This document shows, piece after piece, positions 8,967-17,683 of a stretch of 64,000 nt of DNA. The stretch is from the NCBI RefSeq assembly GCF_011046245.1, contig NZ_CP049241.1:992001-1056000 (forward strand), written 5' to 3'. Within the stretch, counting starts at the first letter, position 1. Every line of letters begins with the position of its first letter. This DNA comes from Allorhizobium pseudoryzae (lineage in GTDB: Bacteria; Pseudomonadota; Alphaproteobacteria; Rhizobiales; Rhizobiaceae). Made by a program: the position numbers and the translations under genes. The notes under the pieces were generated by a model, which was not told where the DNA came from, made no database searches, and saw nothing but the letters and a program-made list of their open reading frames with translations.

Positions 8967-10349
8967 ATGACCGATATCTCTTCCGTCCTCGCTCAGGCCG
9001 ACAGCAATCTGGCGTCGAGCCTCGACCGGCTGTTCGAGCTGGTGCGCATTCCCTCGATCTCGACCGATCCGGCCTACAAGGCCGATTGCCGCAAGGCCGG
9101 CGAGTGGCTGGTCAAGGCGCTGACGGAGCTCGGCTTTACGGCATCGCTGCGCGACACGCCCGGCCATCCGATGGTGGTGGCGCATCATGACGGCGCGACC
9201 TCGACGGCACCGCATGTGCTGTTCTACGGCCATTACGACGTGCAGCCGGTCGATCCGCTGGAGCTTTGGGAAAACGATCCCTTCGACCCGCAGGTGAAGG
9301 AGATCGGCAATGGCCGCAAGATCCTGACCGGTCGCGGCACGTCCGACGACAAGGGCCAGTTGCTGACCTTCGTGGAGGCCTGCCGGGCCTATAAGGAGGT
9401 CCACGGCTCGCTGCCGGTGAAGATCACCATCCTGTTCGAGGGCGAAGAAGAATCCGGTTCGCCGTCGCTCAAACCCTTCCTGGAAGCCAATGCCGACGAA
9501 CTGAAGGCGGAATATGCGCTCGTCTGCGACACGAGCATGTGGGATGCCGAGACGCCGGCGATTGCCGCCACGCTGCGCGGCCTTGTGGGCGAGGAACTGA
9601 CAATCACCGCTGCCGATCGCGACCTGCATTCCGGCCTCTTCGGCGGCGCGGCGGCCAATCCGATCCACATCCTGACGACGATCCTCGCTGGACTGCGCGA
9701 CGAGACGGGCCGTATCACGCTCGATGGCTTTTATGACGGGGTCGAGGAGACGCCGGAGAACATCAAGGCAAGCTGGCAGACGCTCGGCCGCGATGCGAAG
9801 AACTTCCTCGGCGAAGTGGGCCTGTCGGAGCCATCCGGCGAAAAGGGCCGCTCGGTGCTCGAACTCACCTGGGCGCGGCCGACCTGCGAGGTGAACGGCA
9901 TCTGGGGCGGCTATACGGGAGAAGGCTTCAAGACGGTCATTGCCGCCAAGGCTTCAGCGAAGGTGTCCTTCCGCCTGGTCGGCACACAGGACCCGGCCAA
10001 AATCCGGGAAAGCTTCCGTGCCTTTGTGCGTGCGCAGATCCCCGCCGATTGCAGCGTGGATTTCCACGAGCATGGTGGCTCGCCGGCGATCCAGCTGTCC
10101 TACGATTCGCCGGTCCTGACCAAGGCGAAGACCGCGCTGTCGGAAGAATGGCCGAAGCCCGCCGTCGTCGTCGGCATGGGCGGCTCGATCCCGATCGTCG
10201 GCGACTTCCAGACCTATCTCGGCATGGATTCGCTCTTGGTCGGGTACGGCCTCATCGACGACCGCATTCACTCGCCGAACGAGAAGTATGACCTGACCTC
10301 GTTCCACAAGGGCATCCGGTCCTGGATCCGCATTCTGGCGGCGCTTTAA
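8967..10349 (+). CDS. M20/M25/M40 family metallopeptidase (dipeptidase-like)
   Basis: A cytosolic zinc hydrolase of 460 residues, probably cleaving dipeptides or N-acyl amino acids. The metal ligands are visible in order: FYGHYDVQPVD near 87 (His, then Asp), GRGTSDDKG near 125 (bridging Asp) and the general-base/metal pair FEGEEESGS near 160. A dimerisation lid inserts in the middle, and the late ligand histidine is in RIHSPNE near 440. The family includes CNDP-like dipeptidases and succinyl-diaminopimelate desuccinylases. The long form with DVQPVDP favours a dipeptidase. A hairpin follows the stop. Confidence 0.88.
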   Translation: MTDISSVLAQADSNLASSLDRLFELVRIPSISTDPAYKADCRKAGEWLVKALTELGFTASLRDTPGHPMVVAHHDGATSTAPHVLFYGHYDVQPVDPLELWENDPFDPQVKEIGNGRKILTGRGTSDDKGQLLTFVEACRAYKEVHGSLPVKITILFEGEEESGSPSLKPFLEANADELKAEYALVCDTSMWDAETPAIAATLRGLVGEELTITAADRDLHSGLFGGAAANPIHILTTILAGLRDETGRITLDGFYDGVEETPENIKASWQTLGRDAKNFLGEVGLSEPSGEKGRSVLELTWARPTCEVNGIWGGYTGEGFKTVIAAKASAKVSFRLVGTQDPAKIRESFRAFVRAQIPADCSVDFHEHGGSPAIQLSYDSPVLTKAKTALSEEWPKPAVVVGMGGSIPIVGDFQTYLGMDSLLVGYGLIDDRIHSPNEKYDLTSFHKGIRSWIRILAAL

Positions 10350-10391
10350 GGGGGGAAAGAGGGCGCTCCGTCATTTGCGGCAAGCGCCCTC

Positions 10392-10426
10392 AAAAAGCAA
10401 AAAGGCCGGGGACAACCCGACCTTTT
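10392..10426 (-). terminator. intrinsic terminator read on the minus strand
   Basis: An 11-bp stem (10400-10410 against 10416-10426) contains a G-U pair only when read on the minus strand, where the plus reading has a C-A mismatch. It is followed on the minus strand by TTTTTGCTTTTT. It therefore terminates a leftward transcript. Either the cspA message runs this far, or a separate short RNA starts near the TTAA-N7-TTAA site at 10551-10565. A second 8-bp hairpin lies at 10360-10390. Confidence 0.65.
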
Positions 10427-10550
10427 CCGTCCCGTTTCAGCGTTGCCAGTACATCCGTGGTCAACTCAAAACGGTCTAGGCATTTCGACCGCGTCAACGT
10501 CCATGAGGTTCATGTCGTCGTCGCTGATGTCCCATCGTCTCCTGACAAGG

Positions 10551-10565
10551 TTAACATCCGGTTAA
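10551..10565. promoter_or_regulatory. perfect CtrA-type site TTAA-N7-TTAA
   Basis: TTAACATCCGGTTAA matches the full CtrA half-site pair with the correct 7-base spacer. At this composition about 0.1 such sites would be expected by chance in the whole window. It lies in the gap between the 3' ends of the M20 peptidase and cspA genes, where no annotated gene needs a promoter. Confidence 0.45.
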
Positions 10566-10641
10566 GACGTTCAACCTTCGCAAACGGTGCAACCTTCGTT
10601 GCAGACATCGGCCGTCCTGCCGCTTGATCCTGAAATGGGAA

Positions 10642-10668
10642 CGGCGCCCCGCAATTGCAAGGGCGCCG
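10642..10668 (-). terminator. hairpin after cspA
   Basis: CGGCGCCC at 10642-10649 pairs perfectly with GGGCGCCG at 10661-10668, 34 bases past the cspA stop. The tail on the minus strand is only weakly T-rich (TTCCCATTTC), so termination may be incomplete and reach the stronger hairpin at 10392-10426. Confidence 0.5.
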
Positions 10669-10701
10669 CACCAAATTCATCAGCAAAAACTGAAAAACGA
10701 A

Positions 10702-10911
10702 TCAGGCTGCCTGCAGGCGGTCAGCCGAAACGCGGCCCGAACGCTTGTCGGTGACCAGTTCATAGGCGATCTTCTGACCGTCCTTGAGGCCAGCCATGCC
10801 GGCGCGCTCAACAGCGGAGATGTGCACGAATACGTCCTGTGCGCCGTCGTCCGGCTGGATGAAGCCGAAGCCCTTGGTTGCGTTGAACCACTTTACTGTA
10901 CCGGTAGCCAT
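10702..10911 (-). CDS. cspA: CspA-family cold-shock protein
   Basis: A 69-residue OB-fold nucleic-acid chaperone. The RNP1 motif KGFGFIQPD and RNP2 motif VFVHIS are intact, and the protein starts [16 protein letters not shown], the normal alphaproteobacterial form. AAAGGA stands a good distance before the ATG. The leader on the minus strand is over 100 bases long before any convincing promoter, as is usual for cold-shock genes whose 5' UTR refolds with temperature. It is probably one of several paralogues in the genome. Confidence 0.96.
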   Translation of the reverse strand: MATGTVKWFNATKGFGFIQPDDGAQDVFVHISAVERAGMAGLKDGQKIAYELVTDKRSGRVSADRLQAA

Positions 10912-11137
10912 TACGATGTCCTTTCGCTCGCAACGTTGACTTTGGTCCCGGGAAAATCCGAGACGGTTAGGCTCGTATTTGAAGAAAGTCTGTCGTAAGC
11001 GCCGTCAGCGCTGTAGTGCCGCTTGTCAAACAAATATCGATTTGAAGGAGGTAGCGTTGGGTCCGGCGGGTGTCAAGGTGGACCGCAGAGCGGCTTTCGG
11101 CCGCAATTCGATGGTCTTGATTCGCACGAAAGCCTGA

Positions 11138-11259
11138 AACGAAAGAAGCTCGGCGCGGGAGGAGGTGCGCCGAGCTTCTAAGACTGACCAGCAACTGGGA
11201 GGAGGAGGTGTTGCCGGTCCCCTCGCAAGACGCTGGGAGGAGGAGTGCGTCTGGCGATG
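11138..11259 (-). ncRNA. CCTCCTCCC-loop sRNA (alpha-r14-like), copy 1
   Basis: Read on the minus strand there are three hairpins: AGACGC/GCGTCT (11228-11252), GCAAC/GTTGC (11191-11214) and a perfect 12-bp stem GAAGCTCGGCGC (11145-11178) followed by TTTCGTTT. Every loop exposes CTCCTCCC or CCTCCTCCC, which is complementary to Shine-Dalgarno sequences. This is the hallmark of the rhizobial alpha-r14 family and the related cuckoo RNAs. A -10-like CTATCT at 11271-11266 with GCTGTT 17 bases upstream would start it near 11259. It diverges from the YbaK-like gene. A second copy lies at 49641-49763. Confidence 0.8.
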
Positions 11260-11379
11260 ATTGGAAGATAGCTGATTCCCGCCCAAAAAACAGCCAGGAT
11301 TTCGCACTGCAGCATTGCATTATTCGCATAGCTCCACGAAAGCCTTGTCTTCATTCTGCCGTCGAAATAGGCTGCCCCT

Positions 11380-11862
11380 ATGAGCCTCGAATCCGTTCAA
11401 GCATTTTTCGCCACACACGCGCCCGACGTGGCCGTGATCGTCACCGAACAAAGCTCGGCGACCGTCGTGCTGGCCGCAGCCGCCCACAATGTCGAACCGG
11501 ACCAGATCGCCAAGACGATCTGCTTGCGCGCCGGCGATGAGGTCGTGCTTCTCGTGGCTTCCGGCAACAGCCGGCTCGACAACCGCAAATTCCGCGACCG
11601 TTTCTCGTCCAAGCCGCGCATGCTGGGTGCAGACGAGGTCGTTGAGCAGACCGGCCATCCGGTGGGCGGCGTCTGCCCCTTTGGCCTCGCCAATCCGCTC
11701 AAGGTCTATCTGGACGAATCGCTGAGGAAATATCCGATCGTCGTGCCGGCAGCCGGCGCGACGAATTCGGCAGTTCATCTGTCGCCGGACCGCATGGCCG
11801 AACTGACTGCGGGAACCTGGGTGGATGTCTGTCAGGAACCGAAGGCTGAGGCCGCTCAATAA
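11380..11862 (+). CDS. YbaK/EbsC-family aminoacyl-tRNA deacylase
   Basis: A 160-residue single-domain protein related to YbaK, ProX and the INS editing domain of prolyl-tRNA synthetase. These hydrolyse mischarged tRNAs such as Ala- or Cys-tRNA(Pro) in the cytosol. Family features are the AKTICLRAGDEVVLLV strand carrying the catalytic lysine, the GGVCPFGL loop and the C-terminal GATNSAVHLSPDRM. Its tRNA specificity cannot be read directly. The stop overlaps the stop of the convergent gene by 7 bases. Confidence 0.85.
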   Translation: MSLESVQAFFATHAPDVAVIVTEQSSATVVLAAAAHNVEPDQIAKTICLRAGDEVVLLVASGNSRLDNRKFRDRFSSKPRMLGADEVVEQTGHPVGGVCPFGLANPLKVYLDESLRKYPIVVPAAGATNSAVHLSPDRMAELTAGTWVDVCQEPKAEAAQ

Positions 11863-12209
11863 TAGCGGCGGTACCAGGCCTGCTTCTGTTCCAGATTGGT
11901 GGTCGCCACCAGATAGCCGATCGCAAATCCAATGCCGGCAATCACCGTCATGAGCGTCGTTGCGGTCGCCGGATGTTCGCGGATGGCGCCGGCGACCGAA
12001 ACCGCTTCGTCCTGGACATAGTGCGCGGCCTGCTCGGCATTCTTTGACACGCGCTGATAGGTATCGGCACCGAAGTCGGACAAGGTTGCGCGGATGCTCG
12101 CAATTTCGGCGCGCAATGCGGAAATTTCGAATTTCACGGCATCATTCACATCATGGGATGCATCACTGCCGACCATTTCGCCGGGTCTGCCGCCTACGGA
12201 TTCAACCAT
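11856..12209 (-). CDS. small membrane-anchored protein of ElaB/DUF883-like architecture
   Basis: 117 residues: a charged N-terminal half with a heptad region (KFEISALRAEIASIRATLSD), then one C-terminal transmembrane segment (ATTLMTVIAGIGFAIGYLVA) and a short tail ending YRRYY. This layout, a helical amphipathic body with a C-terminal anchor, resembles the ElaB/YqjD/DUF883 ribosome-tethering proteins, though I cannot confirm the family. The reading frame extends upstream to 12260. AGGGAG precedes the ATG at 12209, which I take as the start. The stop is shared with the convergent deacylase overlap. Confidence 0.65.
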   Translation of the reverse strand: MVESVGGRPGEMVGSDASHDVNDAVKFEISALRAEIASIRATLSDFGADTYQRVSKNAEQAAHYVQDEAVSVAGAIREHPATATTLMTVIAGIGFAIGYLVATTNLEQKQAWYRRYY

Positions 12210-12368
12210 GTGGGTCTCCCTCTTTCGTACTGGCTGTTGCTGTGCGTTCTGCCGCGACAACGAGCCAAACCGCAGGAGGTTCCACAGCAGGTTCCAGGCG
12301 ATGAAACGGCATCAACGCGGAACGCTGATGCGTGAGCGTCAAAAGGAATGTGCGGCGCGGGAGGAGCC

Positions 12369-12581
12369 TCAACGCGCCTGGGCCAGCGTTTCTGCCAGAG
12401 AAGCCAGCGCTTCCTTCTCGCTCATCCCCTTTTGCAACGAGTTGACGAGGATGAGGGCCAGCGCCTCCCCGTCCGGGCTGGATTTGCTGATCTGGTGCTG
12501 CGCGCAGGCAGCATCGAACACCTGCTGCAAAAGAGACAGCTGGTCGGGATTAACGGGTCTTCGGATAACCTGTGTACGCAC
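12369..12581 (-). CDS. small conserved-looking protein, function unknown
   Basis: A 70-residue acidic-helical protein (VRTQVIRRPVNPDQLSLLQQ at the N terminus). It has no cysteines beyond one and no membrane segment. GGAGG ends 5 bases before a GTG at 12581, so GTG is the preferred start. The upstream in-frame TTG at 12593 overlaps the Shine-Dalgarno. Residues 38-65 form an amphipathic helix rich in Ala and Leu. It sits alone between the ElaB-like gene and the long mrcA upstream region. I do not recognise it. Confidence 0.55.
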   Translation of the reverse strand: MRTQVIRRPVNPDQLSLLQQVFDAACAQHQISKSSPDGEALALILVNSLQKGMSEKEALASLAETLAQAR

Positions 12582-12593
12582 GACATCCTCCAA

Positions 12594-13136
12594 AATGCGG
12601 CGACCCTCGCTTCAAAGCCGCCGACAAACGTCCTGTTACTCCCGCCACGAGCCAATCATTATCACGGCCGCCCAAGCCAAGTCCGAGCACGCCCGACTGG
12701 CAGTTCTCACTCCGAAAACAGCATAGTGTGCTTGATGGCAACCGAATGGCAATTATTAATCTTCATAGATGATTTAGCGTAGCCTTAAAAAACTATGAAT
12801 AGCATGAGCATTTCCATCTTTCGCCCGTGGAAATTCGGCAAATGTCGCTCTAGACGCTAGCAAGAACACGCGAAGCCCAAAAAAGTTCTTCCTGTAACGG
12901 GTCGCATGCCCTCGCGGACGCGCAACCATTGGCCCAATGCCATCGCGCATTGGTGTTAACGCCCCCTTAAATCGCCGCATTTACCCTGCACCGAGGTCTC
13001 ATCAGACGGGTAGGGCTTGGCGACCGGCGATTTGCGTCGATGGCTCCGATCTTCGCCTCCGAAGACCCTCCGTCACGTATTCCCCGGTTGCTCGCGGGAA
13101 TTGGCCGCAGACAGACTGGGGAGTAAGACCGAAGCA
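12594..13136. other. long non-coding upstream region of mrcA
   Basis: About 540 bases without a credible gene, locally AT-rich around 12727-12800. The only clear signal is the CtrA-type site at 12956-12970. Open frames running through it have poor codon use and no ribosome-binding sites. It probably holds the promoters of the small leftward gene and of mrcA. Confidence 0.6.
12956..12970. promoter_or_regulatory. perfect CtrA-type site upstream of mrcA
   Basis: TTAACGCCCCCTTAA is a full TTAA-N7-TTAA site 167 bases before the chosen mrcA start. CtrA controls division and envelope genes in alphaproteobacteria, so a peptidoglycan synthase is a plausible target. No -10 box at a fixed distance is obvious. 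Confidence 0.45.
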
Positions 13137-15503
13137 ATGGCATCGGGAAGCAGATCACGCCGGCGCGTTGACCCCTCTTTCGACGACGAACGTCCGTCGG
13201 ACGACGACCTCGTCATTGATGCCGGCGATCGGATCGTCGGCAATGGTGGCCGCCGGCCGGACGCCCGCCGAAAGACAGCCGAGGACACGGGAGCCGAGCG
13301 CGAACTGCGATCCAGCAAGCGCAACCACAAACGGCGCAGCGGCGGCGGGCTTTTCGGCGCGATCCGTAGCCTGATCTACTGGTGCATCGTGCTGGGCATC
13401 TGGGCCGGGATCGGCGTGGGCGGTCTCGTTCTCTATTATGGTGCGCAGATGCCTGCGGCGAGCACCTGGACCATCCCGAACCGACCGCCCAACGTGAAGA
13501 TCACGGCCCTTGACGGAACGCTGATCGCCAATCGCGGCACGACCGGCGGCGAAGCGATTGCGCTCGAGGAAATGTCGCCCTTCCTGCCGCAGGCGGTGAT
13601 GGCGATCGAGGACCGCCGCTTCTATTCGCACTTCGGCGTCGATCCGCTGGGGCTTGCACGTGCCTTCGTCAACAACCTCCTCGGCGAGAGCATCCAGGGC
13701 GGCTCGACGATCACCCAGCAGTTGGCGAAAAACCTGTTCCTCTCCCCGGACCGGACCTTCGAGCGCAAGATCCAGGAGGTGCTTCTGTCCTTCTGGCTGG
13801 AGCACAAGTTTACCAAGGACCAGATCCTGGCGATGTATCTGAACCGGATGTTCTTCGGTTCGAATGCCTATGGCGTGGAAGCCGCCTCGCAGCGTTACTT
13901 CAAGAAATCGGCGCGCGATGTGAACCTGGCCGAAGCGGCAACGCTGGCCGGTCTCCTGAAAGCTCCGACGCGGCTTTCGCCGGCGCGCGACCCGCAGGCA
14001 GCCGAGGCGCGCGCGCAGGTGGTTCTGGGCGCGATGCGCGAGGAAGGCTATATCACCGAAGAGGAAGTCAAGACGGCGATGTCGCAGCCGCCGACCAAGG
14101 CGCGCAGCTACTGGTCGGGTGCCGAACATTACGCCGCCGACATGGTGATGGACGAGGTGAAATCCCTGATCGGCGACGTCAAGAGCGACGTCACGGTTCA
14201 GACGACGCTGGACATGCGCCTTGAGAAGGATGCCGAAAAGGCCTTGACCGACGTGCTGTCCAAGGAGGGCGGCAAGCTGAACGCCTCGCAGGCCGCGCTT
14301 GTCTCGATCGATGCGACCGGCGCGATCCGCGCGGTCGTCGGTGGGCGCGATTATGCCCAAAGCCAGTTCAACCGCGCCTTCAAGGCCAAGCGCCAGCCGG
14401 GTTCTGCCTTCAAGCCCTTCGTGTACGCGGCCGCCGTGGAAGCTGGCTATCGGCCCGACACCGTGATGATGGACAGGCCGGTCAAGATCGGCAACTGGAC
14501 GCCGGAAAATTACGAAAACAAATATCAGGGACCGGTGCCCCTGGCGAAGGCGCTCGCCGAATCATTGAACACGGTTGCGGCGCAACTCGTGGTGCAGGTT
14601 GGGCCGAAGAATGTCATCAGCATGGCCCATCGGCTGGGAATCGAATCGGAGATGCAGCCGAACGCCTCGATCGCACTCGGCACTTCGGAAGTCTCCCTTG
14701 TGGAGCTGACCTCCGCCTATGCGCCCTTCATGAATGGCGGCCTGAAAGCCACGCCGCATCTTGTGACCCGCATCACGGATACCGACGGCAAGGTGCTCTA
14801 CGACGCCGACTTTTCCAGCCCGCCGCGGGTGCTGAGCGAGCAGGTGGTTGCCACGATGAACGGCATGCTGAGCGGCGTCCTCACGCAAGGGACCGGCAAA
14901 GCGGCCCGGCTTGCCAATTGGCAAGCCGCCGGCAAGACCGGCACGACGCAGTCCTTCCGCGACGCGATCTTCGTCGGCTACACCTCGACACTGACGACCG
15001 GCGTCTGGTTCGGCAATGACGACGGCACGCCGATGAAGAAGGTGACCGGCGGCAACCTGCCGGCCAAGGCCTGGAAGGAATACATGACGGCCGCCCTTGA
15101 CGGCTACCGCCCGACCCCGCTTCTCGGCGTCGGCGTGCAGCCCGCCGCCCCGCCGGGCGAACCGCAGAACCAGTCGATCGGCGACATTATTTCGGGCGTC
15201 TTCTCCGGCCAGTCGACCGGCCCGTCCACCAGCGAGTATCCGGCCGCACCGCAGCCAACCGAGGCGCTTCCCTCCCGCGCACCATCGCAGGAATATCCCA
15301 TGGCACCGCCCGCCGGGCTTCCGCAAAACGGCGAGTACCGGGACTACCGCGAGTACCGTCCGCCGGGCGATGAACGTTATGGCGCACCCGTGCCACCGGC
15401 AGAGGTGGGCGGTGGTCCCGTTCCGCCCGCAGAGGTCGGCGGCCCCGCCGGATCATCGCGGCCAAGACACACGACCCTGCTCGACATCATCATGGGTCAG
15501 TGA
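13137..15503 (+). CDS. mrcA: penicillin-binding protein 1A-type bifunctional peptidoglycan synthase
   Basis: Polymerises and cross-links peptidoglycan at the inner membrane. There is a basic cytoplasmic N terminus, then one membrane segment (residues about 82-105). The glycosyltransferase-51 domain carries EDRRFYSHFGVD and QGGSTITQQLAKN. The transpeptidase has the serine motif SAFK in QPGSAFKPF, SLN in AESLNT, and KTGTT. The tail is Pro/Tyr-rich with a near-perfect tandem of VPPAEVGG. The frame is open from a TTG at 13017. The ATG at 13137 (MASGSRSRRR, 788 residues) is preferred because upstream residues look like translated leader. Its upstream region holds a CtrA-type site. Confidence 0.92.
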   Translation: MASGSRSRRRVDPSFDDERPSDDDLVIDAGDRIVGNGGRRPDARRKTAEDTGAERELRSSKRNHKRRSGGGLFGAIRSLIYWCIVLGIWAGIGVGGLVLYYGAQMPAASTWTIPNRPPNVKITALDGTLIANRGTTGGEAIALEEMSPFLPQAVMAIEDRRFYSHFGVDPLGLARAFVNNLLGESIQGGSTITQQLAKNLFLSPDRTFERKIQEVLLSFWLEHKFTKDQILAMYLNRMFFGSNAYGVEAASQRYFKKSARDVNLAEAATLAGLLKAPTRLSPARDPQAAEARAQVVLGAMREEGYITEEEVKTAMSQPPTKARSYWSGAEHYAADMVMDEVKSLIGDVKSDVTVQTTLDMRLEKDAEKALTDVLSKEGGKLNASQAALVSIDATGAIRAVVGGRDYAQSQFNRAFKAKRQPGSAFKPFVYAAAVEAGYRPDTVMMDRPVKIGNWTPENYENKYQGPVPLAKALAESLNTVAAQLVVQVGPKNVISMAHRLGIESEMQPNASIALGTSEVSLVELTSAYAPFMNGGLKATPHLVTRITDTDGKVLYDADFSSPPRVLSEQVVATMNGMLSGVLTQGTGKAARLANWQAAGKTGTTQSFRDAIFVGYTSTLTTGVWFGNDDGTPMKKVTGGNLPAKAWKEYMTAALDGYRPTPLLGVGVQPAAPPGEPQNQSIGDIISGVFSGQSTGPSTSEYPAAPQPTEALPSRAPSQEYPMAPPAGLPQNGEYRDYREYRPPGDERYGAPVPPAEVGGGPVPPAEVGGPAGSSRPRHTTLLDIIMGQ

Positions 15504-15562
15504 GAGACATTCCCCACACCATACAAGGGCTTATTTTTGCTGGCCTGCGGGGCTTGTACCGC

Positions 15563-15591
15563 CTTGCAGTCCCGAAAACCGGTCCTTATAT
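15563..15591 (+). promoter_or_regulatory. heat-shock (RpoH-type) promoter of dnaK
   Basis: CTTGCA at 15563-15568, 16 bases, then CTTATAT at 15585-15591 resembles the alphaproteobacterial sigma-32 pattern CTTG-N17/18-CYTATnT. Transcription would start near 15598, leaving a leader of about 100 bases. Confidence 0.6.
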
Positions 15592-15635
15592 ACGCCGCAT
15601 GACAGCAGCGGATGCTGCGAAAAATCCAAGTCGAG

Positions 15636-15677
15636 GAACTGTCACAGGAATGCCTTCATGCGGGGTTCCGACAGTTC
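15636..15677 (+). promoter_or_regulatory. hairpin in the dnaK leader
   Basis: GAACTGTC at 15636-15643 and GACAGTTC at 15670-15677 are perfect 8-base complements. Part of the intervening 26 bases can pair further (GGAA/TTCC). The Shine-Dalgarno AGGAGAG begins 7 bases after the hairpin. A smaller hairpin (GCAGC/GCTGC) precedes it at about 15605-15618. Confidence 0.5.
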
Positions 15678-15698
15678 GCTTTCAGGAGAGAGAAGAAA

Positions 15699-17600
15699 AT
15701 GGCAAAAGTAATTGGCATCGACCTCGGCACAACCAACTCCTGCGTCGCCATCATGGATGGCAAGGACGCCAAGGTGATTGAGAACGCCGAAGGTGCGCGC
15801 ACCACGCCTTCCATGGTGGCCTTCAGCGACGACGGCGAACGCCTCGTCGGCCAGCCGGCCAAGCGCCAGGCGGTCACCAACCCCACCAACACGCTCTTCG
15901 CTGTCAAGCGCCTGATCGGCCGCCGCTACGAAGATCCGACCGTCGAGAAGGACAAGGGCCTCGTTCCCTTCGAAATCTCGCGCGGCGACAATGGTGATGC
16001 CTGGGTCAAGGCGAACGGCAAGGGCTATTCGCCTTCGCAGATCTCCGCGATGATCCTGCAGAAGATGAAGGAAACCGCAGAAGCCTATCTCGGCGAGAAG
16101 GTCGAAAAGGCCGTTATCACCGTTCCGGCCTACTTCAACGACGCCCAGCGCCAGGCGACCAAGGATGCCGGCCGCATTGCGGGTCTTGAAGTTCTGCGCA
16201 TCATCAACGAGCCGACGGCTGCCGCCCTCGCCTACGGTCTCGACAAGAAGGACGGCAAGACGATCGCCGTCTACGACCTGGGTGGCGGTACCTTCGATAT
16301 CTCGGTTCTCGAAATCGGCGACGGCGTCTTCGAAGTGAAGTCGACGAACGGCGACACCTTCCTCGGCGGTGAAGACTTCGACATGCGTCTCGTCGAGTAC
16401 CTTGCAGCCGAGTTCAAGAAGGACAACGGGATCGACCTGAAGGGCGACAAGCTGGCCCTGCAGCGCCTGAAGGAAGCTGCCGAAAAGGCAAAGATCGAGC
16501 TGTCGTCCTCGCAGCAGACCGAAATCAACCTGCCCTTCATCACGGCAGATGCCTCCGGTCCGAAGCACCTGACGATGAAGCTGACCCGCGCCAAGTTCGA
16601 AAGCCTGGTCGATGACCTGGTTCAGCGGACCGTCGCACCGTGCAAGGCAGCCCTCAAGGATGCCGGCATCACGGCCGCCGAAATCGACGAAGTCGTTCTC
16701 GTCGGCGGCATGAGCCGCATGCCGAAGGTCCAGGAGACCGTGAAGCAGCTGTTCGGCAAGGAACCGCACAAGGGCGTGAACCCGGACGAAGTGGTTGCCA
16801 TGGGTGCAGCCATCCAGGGCGGCGTTCTGCAGGGTGACGTCAAGGACGTCCTGCTGCTCGACGTGACCCCGCTGTCGCTCGGCATCGAAACGCTCGGTGG
16901 CGTCTTCACCCGTCTGATCGACCGCAACACGACGATCCCGACGAAGAAGAGCCAGGTCTTCTCGACCGCCGAAGACAACCAGCAGGCCGTGACGATCCGC
17001 GTGTCCCAGGGCGAGCGTGAAATGGCGGCAGACAACAAGCTGCTTGGCCAGTTCGACCTCGTCGGCCTTCCGCCGGCACCGCGCGGCATGCCGCAAATCG
17101 AAGTGACCTTCGACATCGACGCCAACGGCATCGTTCAGGTTTCGGCAAAGGACAAGGGCACCGGCAAGGAACAGCAGATCCGCATCCAGGCCTCCGGTGG
17201 TCTCTCCGACGCGGACATCGAAAAGATGGTCAAGGACGCCGAAGCGCATGCCGAGGAAGACAAGAAGCGTCGTGCCGGCGTAGAGGCCAAGAACCAAGCC
17301 GAAAGCCTCATCCACTCGACGGAAAAGTCTCTGAAGGAATACGGCGACAAGGTTTCCGAGACCGACCGCAAGGCGATCGAAGATGCCATTGCCAGCCTGA
17401 AGACCGCCGTTGAAGCGTCCGAGCCGGATGCCGACGATATCCAGGCCAAGACCCAGACGCTGATGGAAGTCTCCATGAAGCTCGGCCAGGCGATCTACGA
17501 AGCCCAGCAGGCGGATGGCGGTGCCGAAGGCGGCAAGCCGGAAGACGGCGTGGTCGATGCCGACTACGAGGAAATCAAGGACGACAAGAAGTCGGCCTGA
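15699..17600 (+). CDS. dnaK: chaperone DnaK (Hsp70)
   Basis: ATP-dependent Hsp70 that binds unfolded segments with DnaJ and GrpE. The protein begins [17 protein letters not shown], the phosphate-1 loop. [19 protein letters not shown] and the LVGGMSRMP adenosine motif are present in the ATPase domain (about 1-385). The linker [19 protein letters not shown], substrate domain and helical lid follow, ending in an acidic tail YEEIKDDKK. It has 633 residues. The frame continues upstream to 15612, but AGGAGAGAGAAG before the ATG at 15699 decides the start. dnaJ follows after 83 bases. A heat-shock promoter lies upstream. Confidence 0.98.
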   Translation: MAKVIGIDLGTTNSCVAIMDGKDAKVIENAEGARTTPSMVAFSDDGERLVGQPAKRQAVTNPTNTLFAVKRLIGRRYEDPTVEKDKGLVPFEISRGDNGDAWVKANGKGYSPSQISAMILQKMKETAEAYLGEKVEKAVITVPAYFNDAQRQATKDAGRIAGLEVLRIINEPTAAALAYGLDKKDGKTIAVYDLGGGTFDISVLEIGDGVFEVKSTNGDTFLGGEDFDMRLVEYLAAEFKKDNGIDLKGDKLALQRLKEAAEKAKIELSSSQQTEINLPFITADASGPKHLTMKLTRAKFESLVDDLVQRTVAPCKAALKDAGITAAEIDEVVLVGGMSRMPKVQETVKQLFGKEPHKGVNPDEVVAMGAAIQGGVLQGDVKDVLLLDVTPLSLGIETLGGVFTRLIDRNTTIPTKKSQVFSTAEDNQQAVTIRVSQGEREMAADNKLLGQFDLVGLPPAPRGMPQIEVTFDIDANGIVQVSAKDKGTGKEQQIRIQASGGLSDADIEKMVKDAEAHAEEDKKRRAGVEAKNQAESLIHSTEKSLKEYGDKVSETDRKAIEDAIASLKTAVEASEPDADDIQAKTQTLMEVSMKLGQAIYEAQQADGGAEGGKPEDGVVDADYEEIKDDKKSA

Positions 17601-17683
17601 TGGTCTACTGGTTGAATCAAGTAATCGCGTGAAGTATCCGGCTGCCGTGTGCAGCCGGAACCCTTTCGGGAGCCGTTACCTCC

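Noticed and set aside
10449..10540. Tiny frames (13 to 15 codons) in the gap between the M20 peptidase and cspA
   Set aside because: AGGAG is only three bases from one ATG and absent from the other, and products have no pattern. Kept only as a possible RNA, not a gene.
15612..15698. 29-codon N-terminal extension of DnaK
   Set aside because: DnaK proteins start at [10 protein letters not shown], the Shine-Dalgarno is at the internal ATG, and the upstream codons are leader with a hairpin.
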